A stretch of 7,003 nucleotides of DNA from HGM11368 sp051883395 (GCA_051883395.1 JBJETQ010000009.1:1-7003), one strand, 5' to 3'. Counted from the first letter of the stretch, positions 1 to 5,003 are shown. The notes: generated by a model not told the origin, from the letters alone. Translations and numbers: made by a program.

Positions 1-21
1 TTAGGGCTATGCCCGAAACTG

Positions 22-45
22 AAAAACCACCCGCTATGCGGGTGG
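22..45 (-). terminator. Intrinsic terminator downstream of the membrane-protein gene
   Basis: A perfect 8-bp stem (27-34 pairing with 38-45, CCACCCGC with GCGGGTGG) closes a 3-nt loop. Read on the minus strand it is followed by TTTTTCAG, a typical T-tract, 26 nt past the stop codon at 71-73. On the plus strand the hairpin is followed by ATCTTTATTT, so it may also stop transcription from the left. A second small hairpin, GGGC-TAT-GCCC, lies at 4-14 with the same TAT loop. Confidence 0.8.
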
Positions 46-70
46 ATCTTTATTTATACCGATAAAAAAG

Positions 71-556
71 TCAGTTAAGACGCATAACCTGATTGATTTT
101 GTCGGGTATGGTGTCAGCTTGATCTACGAAAAGCAATTTGTAAGTTTTGGAAGTCGTCTGAATCATTATGGTACCGAAACCACCGCCGAAAATTTTGATA
201 AAAAGACTTTCGGGAGCGGCAACAACGGAAATTATCTCATCTTTTGCGATAGTTACCTGCTTTGATAAATAAATAATCAAGTTGCCTTCTTCGTCGACGC
301 ATACAAGCTCGGACGGTTGTTTTTTCCATATGCAGAATCTGCTTACCAACCAGCTGCCGCCGAAAAGAAAGAAAACGACAAATATTGCGATGATTATAAT
401 ATTTGTAGTATCTTTGAGAGCTTCCATGCCTTCTGCACGGCAGGCAACAGCCATCAAAATTGCCGTTACTGCGACAATAATATAGCAAAGTATTCCAAGT
501 ATCAACTCAAGATATAAAAATAAGCTTCTGGTGGTCTTTTTGGCTATGGTGGTCAT
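71..556 (-). CDS. Small two-helix membrane protein with a PH-like cytoplasmic part
   Basis: I do not recognise a named gene. The 161-residue product has a short basic N-terminus (KKTTR) and two hydrophobic segments, about residues 12-37 and 52-73, joined by a short loop containing charged residues. From about residue 80 the chain is soluble and predicted to be beta-rich (LVCVDEEGNLIIYLSK, then FGTIMIQTTSKTYKLLFV), ending in a short amphipathic helix (TIPDKINQVMRL). Two helices followed by strands and a final helix resemble bacterial membrane PH-domain proteins; this is a shape comparison, not a proven homology. The start is supported by AAAGGAGA six bases upstream. It lies downstream of the XRE repressor gene on the same strand but has its own promoter and is separated by 213 bp, so it is probably a separate transcription unit. 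Function unknown. Confidence 0.82.
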   Translation of the reverse strand: MTTIAKKTTRSLFLYLELILGILCYIIVAVTAILMAVACRAEGMEALKDTTNIIIIAIFVVFFLFGGSWLVSRFCIWKKQPSELVCVDEEGNLIIYLSKQVTIAKDEIISVVAAPESLFIKIFGGGFGTIMIQTTSKTYKLLFVDQADTIPDKINQVMRLN

Positions 557-575
557 ATTTATCTCCTTTGATGAT

Positions 576-604
576 ATTATACTATTTTTTCTGCGCTATG
601 TCGA
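576..604 (-). promoter_or_regulatory. Sigma-A promoter of the membrane-protein gene
   Basis: On the minus strand, TCGACA (604-599) and TATAAT (581-576) are separated by exactly 17 bp. These match the sigma-A consensus at 5/6 and 6/6. The expected start is near 569, which gives a leader of about 13 nt beginning just before the Shine-Dalgarno sequence (AAAGGAGATAAAT then ATG). Confidence 0.75.
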
Positions 605-706
605 TTAAATCACGCATTTTGTAAAAATTTCAATGCCTTGGATATTGCCGGCAAAAAAATCTCTGACAAGTAAAATTTGAAAATAAAACCAAAAATAATT
701 TTTTGT

Positions 707-721
707 TGACATGCGTTGTCA
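707..721. promoter_or_regulatory. Short inverted repeat after the repressor gene
   Basis: TGACATGCGTTGTCA has 5-bp arms around a 5-nt centre. It lies 49 bp beyond the repressor stop codon. It is not followed by a T-tract on either strand, so it is a poor terminator. It could be an operator. No promoter with good spacing was found around its TTGACA (706-711). Confidence 0.2.
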
Positions 722-769
722 TAAATGGACTGATATGATAACGTTGAAGAAAAATAAAGAGAGTGCTAT

Positions 770-982
770 TCAGAACTGCTGACGGCCGAGCAAAAAATCG
801 CAGGAAACTTCAAAGAATTCCGCAATGCGACACATCATGTCAAGGTCCGGCTCTCTGCTGCCTGACTCCCAAAAGCTGACTGTCTGGTTGCATACGCCCA
901 AAATTTCTCCCAAATTTCTTTGGGAAATGCCTTTTTCTATTCGCAACTCTCGCAGAGTTTTTCCGAAAACGTTATTTTTCAT
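770..982 (-). CDS. XRE-family helix-turn-helix transcriptional repressor
   Basis: This 70-residue protein is essentially a single Cro/C1-type helix-turn-helix domain. LRELRIEKGISQRNLGEILGV (residues 10-30) covers helix 1 and the start of the HTH; NQTVSFWESGSREPDLDMM (about 32-50) holds the recognition helix and the conserved W-E-x-G-x-R-x-P turn; IAEFFEVSCDFLLGRQQF is the usual closing helix of this family. There is no extra sensor or dimerisation domain, so it probably acts as a small dimer. It is transcribed away from the lipoprotein gene at 1317. The inverted repeats at 1003-1037, over its own promoter and the rightward promoter, are the obvious candidate targets. No Shine-Dalgarno sequence precedes the ATG. 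The predicted transcription start falls on the ATG itself, so the mRNA may be leaderless. The regulatory role is inferred from domain and context. Confidence 0.9.
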   Translation of the reverse strand: MKNNVFGKTLRELRIEKGISQRNLGEILGVCNQTVSFWESGSREPDLDMMCRIAEFFEVSCDFLLGRQQF

Positions 983-988
983 AACATC

Positions 989-1018
989 ATTGTACGATAA
1001 TATCCTACAAAATGTTGA
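989..1018 (-). promoter_or_regulatory. Predicted promoter of the XRE gene (leaderless start)
   Basis: On the minus strand, TCAACA (1018-1013) and TACAAT (994-989) are 18 bp apart, matching the consensus at 4/6 and 5/6. The expected +1 is position 982, the A of the ATG. An alternative -10, TATTAT (1002-997), lacks a good -35 and would give a leader of about 8 nt. In either case there is no room for a normal ribosome binding site. Confidence 0.45.
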
Positions 1019-1037
1019 CTTCCTACAAAATGTAGGA
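1003..1037. promoter_or_regulatory. Tandem operators, probable XRE binding sites
   Basis: Site 2 (1021-1037) is a perfect inverted repeat TCCTACA-AAA-TGTAGGA with 7-bp arms. Site 1 (1003-1019) repeats its first 13 bases exactly (TCCTACAAAATGT) and then degenerates to TGAC. The two copies start 18 bp apart, close to two helical turns. Site 2 fills the -35/-10 spacer of the rightward promoter. Site 1 covers the -35 and spacer of the leftward XRE promoter. Binding by the adjacent repressor is inferred from position and symmetry. Confidence 0.65.
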
Positions 1038-1043
1038 TATAAT
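1015..1043 (+). promoter_or_regulatory. Rightward sigma-A promoter P1 containing the operator
   Basis: TTGACT (1015-1020) and TATAAT (1038-1043) have the ideal 17-bp spacing and match the consensus at 5/6 and 6/6. The predicted start is near 1050. No convincing ORF or terminator lies between it and the lipoprotein gene at 1317, so it would make a transcript with a leader of about 265 nt, unless P2 is the main promoter. Confidence 0.7.
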
Positions 1044-1142
1044 ATAGTATATCCATTGATAATATATTAATTCGGGCTATAAATGCAAGAATGTTGAAAA
1101 TACATTTTAATCGTCAAATTATAATATTTTTATACAAAAAAG

Positions 1143-1156
1143 TGTAAAATTTTACA
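1143..1156. promoter_or_regulatory. Perfect 14-bp palindrome upstream of P2
   Basis: TGTAAAATTTTACA is a perfect palindrome ending 19 bp before the -35 of P2. The position would suit an operator or activator site. Its TGTA/TACA half-sites occur in the opposite order to those of the XRE operators (TACA/TGTA), so a different regulator is more likely. The DNA is AT-rich, so chance is possible. Confidence 0.35.
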
Positions 1157-1175
1157 ATAATTTGTCGATTAGGTA

Positions 1176-1204
1176 TTGACAAAGAAAACGGAACGGAATA
1201 TAAA
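1176..1204 (+). promoter_or_regulatory. Promoter P2 of the lipoprotein gene
   Basis: TTGACA (1176-1181) and TATAAA (1199-1204) are spaced by 17 bp, matching the consensus at 6/6 and 5/6. The predicted start near 1211 gives a leader of about 106 nt. This is the strongest promoter close to the gene and lies outside the XRE operators, so the gene may have one regulated and one independent promoter. Confidence 0.7.
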
Positions 1205-1304
1205 TAAAGTGTTATATAATAAAACTATTTTGAATATTTTAGTATAATGGACAACAATTTTTAAATAGAAAACTTAATAGGAATGACATAAATTTTAAAA
1301 TTAT

Positions 1305-1310
1305 AGGAGG
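1305..1310 (+). promoter_or_regulatory. Ribosome binding site of the lipoprotein gene
   Basis: AGGAGG is a full Shine-Dalgarno match six bases before the ATG at 1317. It fixes the start and predicts efficient translation. Confidence 0.9.
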
Positions 1311-1316
1311 CTTGAA

Positions 1317-3503
1317 ATGGAAAACAAAAAGAAATTATTGGTTCTTCTTGTTGCTATGGTAGTATGTTTTTCGGCTTGCGCATTTGTAGGCTGTGCCGAA
1401 GAAGTAGACGAGCTTGACTCAAAAATCGTGGCCGTATACAATCTCTACGTAGCAAGTGCGGAAGAAGCCGGTGAAACGCCTTTGTCCTATGACGCTTGGA
1501 TAGTATCTATCAAGGGCGAAAAGGGTGATACGGGTGCTACCGGTATTGCGGGTGCCGACGGTAAGTCTGCTTACGAAATTTGGAAAGCAATCAATCCGAA
1601 CAGCACTTTGACAGAAGCAGAGTGGATTGCCAGTCTGCAAGGTAGCAACGGCACAAACGGCGTCAACGGTGCGAACGGAAAATCGGCTTATGAGATTTGG
1701 CAAGAACTCAATCCGAACAGCACTCTGACAGAAGCAGAGTGGATTGCCAGCTTGGTAGGTCCACAAGGTGAGCAAGGTATACAAGGTCCACAAGGCGAGC
1801 AAGGTATACAAGGTCCACAAGGCGAGCAAGGTGAACAAGGTGAGCAAGGTATACAAGGTCCACAAGGTGAGCAAGGCATACAAGGTCCACAAGGCGAACA
1901 AGGTGAGCAAGGTATACAAGGCGAGCAAGGTGAGCAGGGTATTCAGGGTGAACAAGGTATCCAGGGTGAGAAGGGCGAAACGGGACGTATCGGTTTTGTC
2001 GTAGAGACCTATGCTCAACTCAAAGCAGCCGTAAAAGTAAACAATGCTTACGTTTTGTTGGCAGGTAACATTACTTTGTCTACGAGCGCAGACCATATTG
2101 TTCCAACGAAAGACGTAATAATCGATTTGGGCGGATATACCATAACGGGTGTAACTGACATTGTATGGGCGTACGGAAAAGACGCAAACGTAGTATTGAA
2201 GAACGGTAAGATAGTGGCAACAGGCGGCGGAGCAATCGTAGTTGACAATGGCGCAACGCTTGTTGTGGAAGAAATCGAAACTCAATCTGTTGAAACTGCT
2301 TTGTTTGCGCGCTATGCATCTAATTTGACTGTAAACAGCGGTACTTTTACAACTTCGGATAACCTTGTAATTATGACCAACGGCACTAGCGGTTATGGCA
2401 AGAACAATATTACCGTCAACGGCGGTACCTTCAACGGTAATATTACGTCGATCGGATATATTGCAGGCGGTATTTACGTAGCCAACGACGATAACGTAGT
2501 AGTCAACGGCGGTACTTTCAATATTGTCAACGGTGTAGGTATCGTGGCTCGTTCGGGTAACACCACAGTCAACGACGGCGTTGTATTCAACATAACTTGC
2601 GACGGAAGCGTTACCGTCGGTAAAGTAGGCGACGCAAAAATTGATATCTCCGTATCTCACGAATTGGTATTGGATTTGATTGCTGAATATCCTGGTGGAA
2701 CTCCAACTATTGTAAACAATTCTAATTATAGCGTATACGAATTGACTAGCGATAGAGTATTCGATAGCGCATTTGCAAGTGCTAGCGCAATCAACGACGC
2801 TATTATTGCCAATGCTTACAACAAACTCGGTACTACCGACACCCCTGCTTATTATACGTATGATGAAGTCAAAGCGCTGGTAAGCGGCCTTGCAGATTCC
2901 TTCTACGTACCGTTCAACAATATGAGTGGTGCAACTACCGTAACTATTAACGGTACAGAATATACCGCCGATAGCGTTGTAGAAATCTCCGTCGGCAACA
3001 ATAACTTTATCAGAGATAAGGTATTTGTGGTTAAAGACAAAGTGCTTTATATCGCTGCTCCTGTAGTAGTAATGGAAATTGCAAACGCTCAGGAAGTCGT
3101 AGTAAACGACGTTACTATCGATCTTCCGGTTGAAAAGGTAAATACTCTTGAAATAACCGGCGTTGCATTTAAGAGCGGAGCAAACAGCACCGTAGAGAAG
3201 GTGGGCGACGAATACGTGTTGACTATGAAGGAAGGTACCACTTGGGTAGGTATCGGCTTTGACGGTGCAGAATCTAGCGATTATGCTTTGACGAGAAAAG
3301 TTAAGACGTTAGACGGAACTACTACCGTAAGCTATGGTTTGACAAATCTTGACGCATACGGAACCGACTACGTAGTTGCTATTTATCCTTGCGGATACGT
3401 GGAAGAAATTCCTGCGACCTATGAAGGCGCAACTATGGAATATACCGTATACGTTGCAGGTAAGGGTATTATGACCGTCAACTTTAGATACACTTTGGGT
3501 TAA
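1317..3503 (+). CDS. Surface lipoprotein with collagen-like stalk and beta-helix domain
   Basis: A 728-residue predicted exported lipoprotein. A basic N-terminus (KKK) and hydrophobic core precede the lipobox-like FVGC, with Cys26 the likely lipidated residue; FSAC at Cys21 is an alternative. Three helical modules follow: a divergent one at about 36-67 (GETPLSYDAWIVSIKG) and two near-identical ones at 82-108 and 121-147 (GKSAYEIW...LTEAEWIASL). Short G-X-Y linkers separate them (67-82, 109-121). Residues 148-225 are 26 uninterrupted G-X-Y triplets, mostly GEQ, GIQ and GPQ, expected to form a trimeric collagen-like stalk. From about 228 to 450, IDLGGYTITG and four VNGGTF-like rungs (339, 367, 395, 418) indicate a right-handed beta-helix. 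The remainder is beta-rich and unassigned. There is no LPXTG motif and no catalytic motif I recognise. Adhesion or host/glycan contact is a guess from architecture. It lies divergent from the XRE repressor and is monocistronic, with a terminator right after it. Confidence 0.9.
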   Translation: MENKKKLLVLLVAMVVCFSACAFVGCAEEVDELDSKIVAVYNLYVASAEEAGETPLSYDAWIVSIKGEKGDTGATGIAGADGKSAYEIWKAINPNSTLTEAEWIASLQGSNGTNGVNGANGKSAYEIWQELNPNSTLTEAEWIASLVGPQGEQGIQGPQGEQGIQGPQGEQGEQGEQGIQGPQGEQGIQGPQGEQGEQGIQGEQGEQGIQGEQGIQGEKGETGRIGFVVETYAQLKAAVKVNNAYVLLAGNITLSTSADHIVPTKDVIIDLGGYTITGVTDIVWAYGKDANVVLKNGKIVATGGGAIVVDNGATLVVEEIETQSVETALFARYASNLTVNSGTFTTSDNLVIMTNGTSGYGKNNITVNGGTFNGNITSIGYIAGGIYVANDDNVVVNGGTFNIVNGVGIVARSGNTTVNDGVVFNITCDGSVTVGKVGDAKIDISVSHELVLDLIAEYPGGTPTIVNNSNYSVYELTSDRVFDSAFASASAINDAIIANAYNKLGTTDTPAYYTYDEVKALVSGLADSFYVPFNNMSGATTVTINGTEYTADSVVEISVGNNNFIRDKVFVVKDKVLYIAAPVVVMEIANAQEVVVNDVTIDLPVEKVNTLEITGVAFKSGANSTVEKVGDEYVLTMKEGTTWVGIGFDGAESSDYALTRKVKTLDGTTTVSYGLTNLDAYGTDYVVAIYPCGYVEEIPATYEGATMEYTVYVAGKGIMTVNFRYTLG
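1560..1757 (+). repeat. Duplicated helical module, 117-bp offset
   Basis: Two in-frame copies encode GKSAYEIW-x(3)-NPNSTLTEAEWIASL (residues 82-107 and 121-146), starting at 1560 and 1677. The stretch from the NPNS codons to the end of ASL differs at only a few positions, so the duplication is recent or has been homogenised. The copies are joined by a G-S/T/V/A-N linker, GSNGTNGVNGAN. Confidence 0.85.
1758..1991 (+). repeat. Collagen-like 9/27-bp tandem repeat array
   Basis: Twenty-six G-X-Y codon triplets occupy 234 bp. A 27-bp higher-order unit encoding GIQGPQGEQ occurs four times (1776-1802, 1803-1829, 1848-1874, 1875-1901); the first two copies are identical at DNA level. Glutamine is almost always CAA and glycine mostly GGT in the left part, drifting to CAG towards the right end. 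Gain or loss of units keeps the reading frame, so stalk length can vary between strains. Confidence 0.9.
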
Positions 3504-3520
3504 TCTAAAGTAAAACTAAC

Positions 3521-3565
3521 AAGAAACTGCGATAAGAGTAATCTTGTCGCAGTTTCTTTGTATTA
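3521..3565 (+). terminator. Long-stem terminator of the lipoprotein gene
   Basis: A hairpin 18 nt past the stop pairs 3521-3537 with 3542-3558, about 17 bp with one G-U wobble, closed by the GNRA-type loop GTAA. TTTGTATT follows. The T-tract is interrupted, but the stem is long and stable. Confidence 0.85.
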
Positions 3566-3782
3566 AGGCGTCAGTTATGGAGTTGTGTTGAAAGTATACA
3601 ACGACCAAAATCGACGTACGCTCTATGTAGATTGCATTGATATATTATAACGTCAAAAATGACATCTGTTAAATTGGCAGAAAACCAACGCTATGTTACT
3701 CTCGTCAACGATTTGCAATGCAATAAGATTGCACGGTAAATATGGATAGTCTACAATAAGTAATAGCGGAAATAACGGACAC
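3566..3782. other. Gene-free spacer between convergent genes
   Basis: These 217 bp lie between two facing terminators. I see no ORF with a start signal, no promoter with good spacing, and only weak inverted repeats (for example TGCAAT at 3714-3719 against ATTGCA at 3728-3733). With the two terminators, the whole stretch between stop codons is 322 bp. Confidence 0.6.
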
Positions 3783-3809
3783 AAAAAAGACTACCCGAAG
3801 GTAGTCTTT
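3783..3809 (-). terminator. Intrinsic terminator of the aldolase gene (UUCG loop)
   Basis: On the minus strand a 10-bp stem (AAAGACTACC with GGTAGTCTTT) closes a TTCG loop with a C-G closing pair, the very stable cUUCGg tetraloop. A run of six T's then GTG follows. It begins 17 nt after the stop codon. Confidence 0.92.
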
Positions 3810-3825
3810 ATGTATTGTCGCTATA

Positions 3826-4815
3826 TTACTTGCCGAGAATTTCGTCAGCTTTGCCTGCGCAACCCAATACGTCGATAAGTTTGTGTTTAACAACCGATTT
3901 GATGTTGGCTCTTGCGTCGCCGAGATATTGTCTTGGGTCGAAGTGGTCAGGATGCTCTGCAAAGTGTTTTCTGATACCTGCGGTGCAACCGAGTCTGAGA
4001 TCGGAGTCAATGTTGATTTTGCATACCGACATAGCTGCGGCTTGACGCAACTGCTTCTCAGGGATACCTACAGCATCAGGCATTTTGCCGCCGTTTTCGT
4101 TGATAATCTTGACGAATTCTTGTGGAACGGAAGAAGAACCGTGCAATACGATAGGGAAGCCAGGAAGCTCAGCGGAAACTGCTTCGAGAATGTCAAATCT
4201 GAGTGGAGGTGGAACGAGTACGCCGTTCTCATCTCTTGTGCATTGATCAGGCTTGAATTTGTATGCGCCGTGGGAAGTACCGATTGCGATAGCCAAAGAG
4301 TCAACGCCTGTTCTCTTGACAAAGTCAACTACTTCCTCAGGTCTGGTGTAAGAACCTACCGCATGAGATACTTCGTCTTCGATACCTGCCAAGGTTCCCA
4401 ATTCGCCTTCTACGGTAACGTATGGATGATTGGTGGTGTCGTGAGCATATTCTACGACCTTTTTGGTCAAAGCAACGTTTTCTTCATAAGGGAGAGCCGA
4501 ACCGTCTATCATTACGGACGAAAAACCGCCGTCGATACAGCTCTTGCACAATTCGAAAGAATCGCCGTGGTCAAGGTGGAGAGAGATAGGCAGACCGGAA
4601 ACTTCTACGGCAGCCTCAACCATCTTTCTGAGATATACAGGGTTGGCATAGTTTCTTGCTCCCTTGGATACTTGAAGGATGAGAGGAGCGTTGACTTCCA
4701 TAGCCGCCTCTACGATACCTTGAATGATTTCCATGTTGTTGACGTTGAAAGCACCGATAGCGTAGCCGCCGTTGTATGCTTTTTCAAACATCGCTTTTGT
4801 GTTCATTAATGGCAT
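3826..4815 (-). CDS. fba: Class II fructose-1,6-bisphosphate aldolase
   Basis: This enzyme reversibly cleaves fructose 1,6-bisphosphate to dihydroxyacetone phosphate and glyceraldehyde 3-phosphate, a cytoplasmic step of glycolysis and gluconeogenesis, using a divalent metal, usually zinc. Numbering from the start chosen here (329 residues), the hallmarks are HLDHGDS with catalytic Asp82 and metal ligand His83, VEGELG (about 135-140), GTSHGAY with His182, LHGSSSVP with His225 and the phosphate-binding serines, and INIDSDLR (Asn268, Asp270) contacting substrate. The length is normal for the family. The longest frame starts at 4821, but that ATG is only 2 nt from the AGGAGG; the ATG at 4815 has 8-nt spacing and gives MPLMNTKAMF, the usual family N-terminus. 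The gene is divergent from the M29 peptidase gene and has its own terminator. Confidence 0.96.
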   Translation of the reverse strand: MPLMNTKAMFEKAYNGGYAIGAFNVNNMEIIQGIVEAAMEVNAPLILQVSKGARNYANPVYLRKMVEAAVEVSGLPISLHLDHGDSFELCKSCIDGGFSSVMIDGSALPYEENVALTKKVVEYAHDTTNHPYVTVEGELGTLAGIEDEVSHAVGSYTRPEEVVDFVKRTGVDSLAIAIGTSHGAYKFKPDQCTRDENGVLVPPPLRFDILEAVSAELPGFPIVLHGSSSVPQEFVKIINENGGKMPDAVGIPEKQLRQAAAMSVCKINIDSDLRLGCTAGIRKHFAEHPDHFDPRQYLGDARANIKSVVKHKLIDVLGCAGKADEILGK

Positions 4816-4823
4816 AACCATTA

Positions 4824-4830
4824 CCTCCTC
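4824..4830 (-). promoter_or_regulatory. Ribosome binding site that decides the aldolase start
   Basis: Minus-strand GAGGAGG ends 2 nt before the upstream ATG (4821) and 8 nt before the ATG at 4815. Only the second spacing is normal, so translation most likely starts at 4815. Confidence 0.8.
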
Positions 4831-4856
4831 AAAAAAAATAATTTTTTAACAAAGAT

Positions 4857-4885
4857 ATGTTATCATACCTTGTGATAAATATCAA
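4857..4885 (-). promoter_or_regulatory. Candidate promoter of the aldolase gene
   Basis: On the minus strand TTGATA (4885-4880) and TAACAT (4862-4857) are 17 bp apart, each matching the consensus at four or five positions. An overlapping TATGAT (4867-4862) is a better -10 but lacks a properly spaced -35. The predicted start near 4850 coincides with TTGTTAA (4852-4846). Confidence 0.4.
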
Positions 4886-4924
4886 GTCTTTGAACAAAAA
4901 AGTGCAAATATGGAGCTTTTGGCA

Positions 4925-4952
4925 TTTACTTATCGCACAAAAGGTGTATAAT
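4925..4952 (+). promoter_or_regulatory. Promoter of the M29 aminopeptidase gene
   Basis: A perfect -10 TATAAT (4947-4952) is preceded at 16 bp by TTTACT (4925-4930, 4/6). The predicted start near 4959 gives a leader of about 45 nt. It also argues that the real start codon is downstream of the 4857 ATG. Confidence 0.55.
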
Positions 4953-4990
4953 ATTATCAATATATTATGCGTGCTGTATTCAGGCAAAAC

Positions 4991-4995
4991 AGGAG
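4991..4995 (+). promoter_or_regulatory. Ribosome binding site that decides the peptidase start
   Basis: AGGAG lies 8 nt before the ATG at 5004. A second in-frame ATG follows directly at 5007 with 11-nt spacing. The 49 codons open upstream of 5004 lie in promoter DNA and encode a sequence unlike the family N-terminus. Confidence 0.8.
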
Positions 4996-5003
4996 AACAG
5001 ATT

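Larger units (their letters stand above)
983..1316. other. Gene-free regulatory region between XRE and lipoprotein genes
   Basis: This 334-bp AT-rich stretch holds no ORF with a start signal; the longest plus-strand reading frame overlapping it is antisense to the repressor. It carries the divergent XRE/P1 promoters, two operator copies, a 14-bp palindrome at 1143-1156, promoter P2 at 1176-1204, an isolated TATAAT at 1243-1248 without a good -35, and the lipoprotein ribosome binding site. Confidence 0.7.

Noticed and set aside
706..736. Possible plus-strand promoter beginning with TTGACA at 706
   Set aside because: No acceptable -10 occurs at 16-18 bp, and it would only transcribe antisense to the repressor gene.
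770..1043. Prophage lysogeny switch
   Set aside because: The XRE gene and divergent promoter look like one, but no integrase, Cro-like gene or other phage gene is nearby.
825..1070. 81-residue plus-strand ORF across the XRE gene and promoter region
   Set aside because: It is antisense to the repressor and runs through P1 and the operators; no ribosome binding site.
983..1316. Riboswitch or attenuator in the long P1 leader
   Set aside because: No strong hairpin followed by a T-tract and no recognisable aptamer; the inverted repeats here fit DNA operators better.
1758..1991. CRISPR-like array
   Set aside because: The repeats are contiguous 9/27-bp coding units in frame with no unique spacers; they encode the collagen-like stalk.
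1419..2660. 413-residue minus-strand ORF opposite the lipoprotein gene
   Set aside because: Its length comes from the repetitive G-X-Y codons, which exclude stops on the other strand. The product is low-complexity with no start signal or family features.
3705..4010. 101-residue minus-strand ORF overlapping the aldolase 3' end
   Set aside because: Out of frame with the aldolase, crosses its terminator, and has no start signal.
3883..4809. 308-residue plus-strand ORF opposite the aldolase gene
   Set aside because: It is a shadow of a clearly conserved enzyme gene in strongly biased codon usage; no ribosome binding site or recognisable domain.
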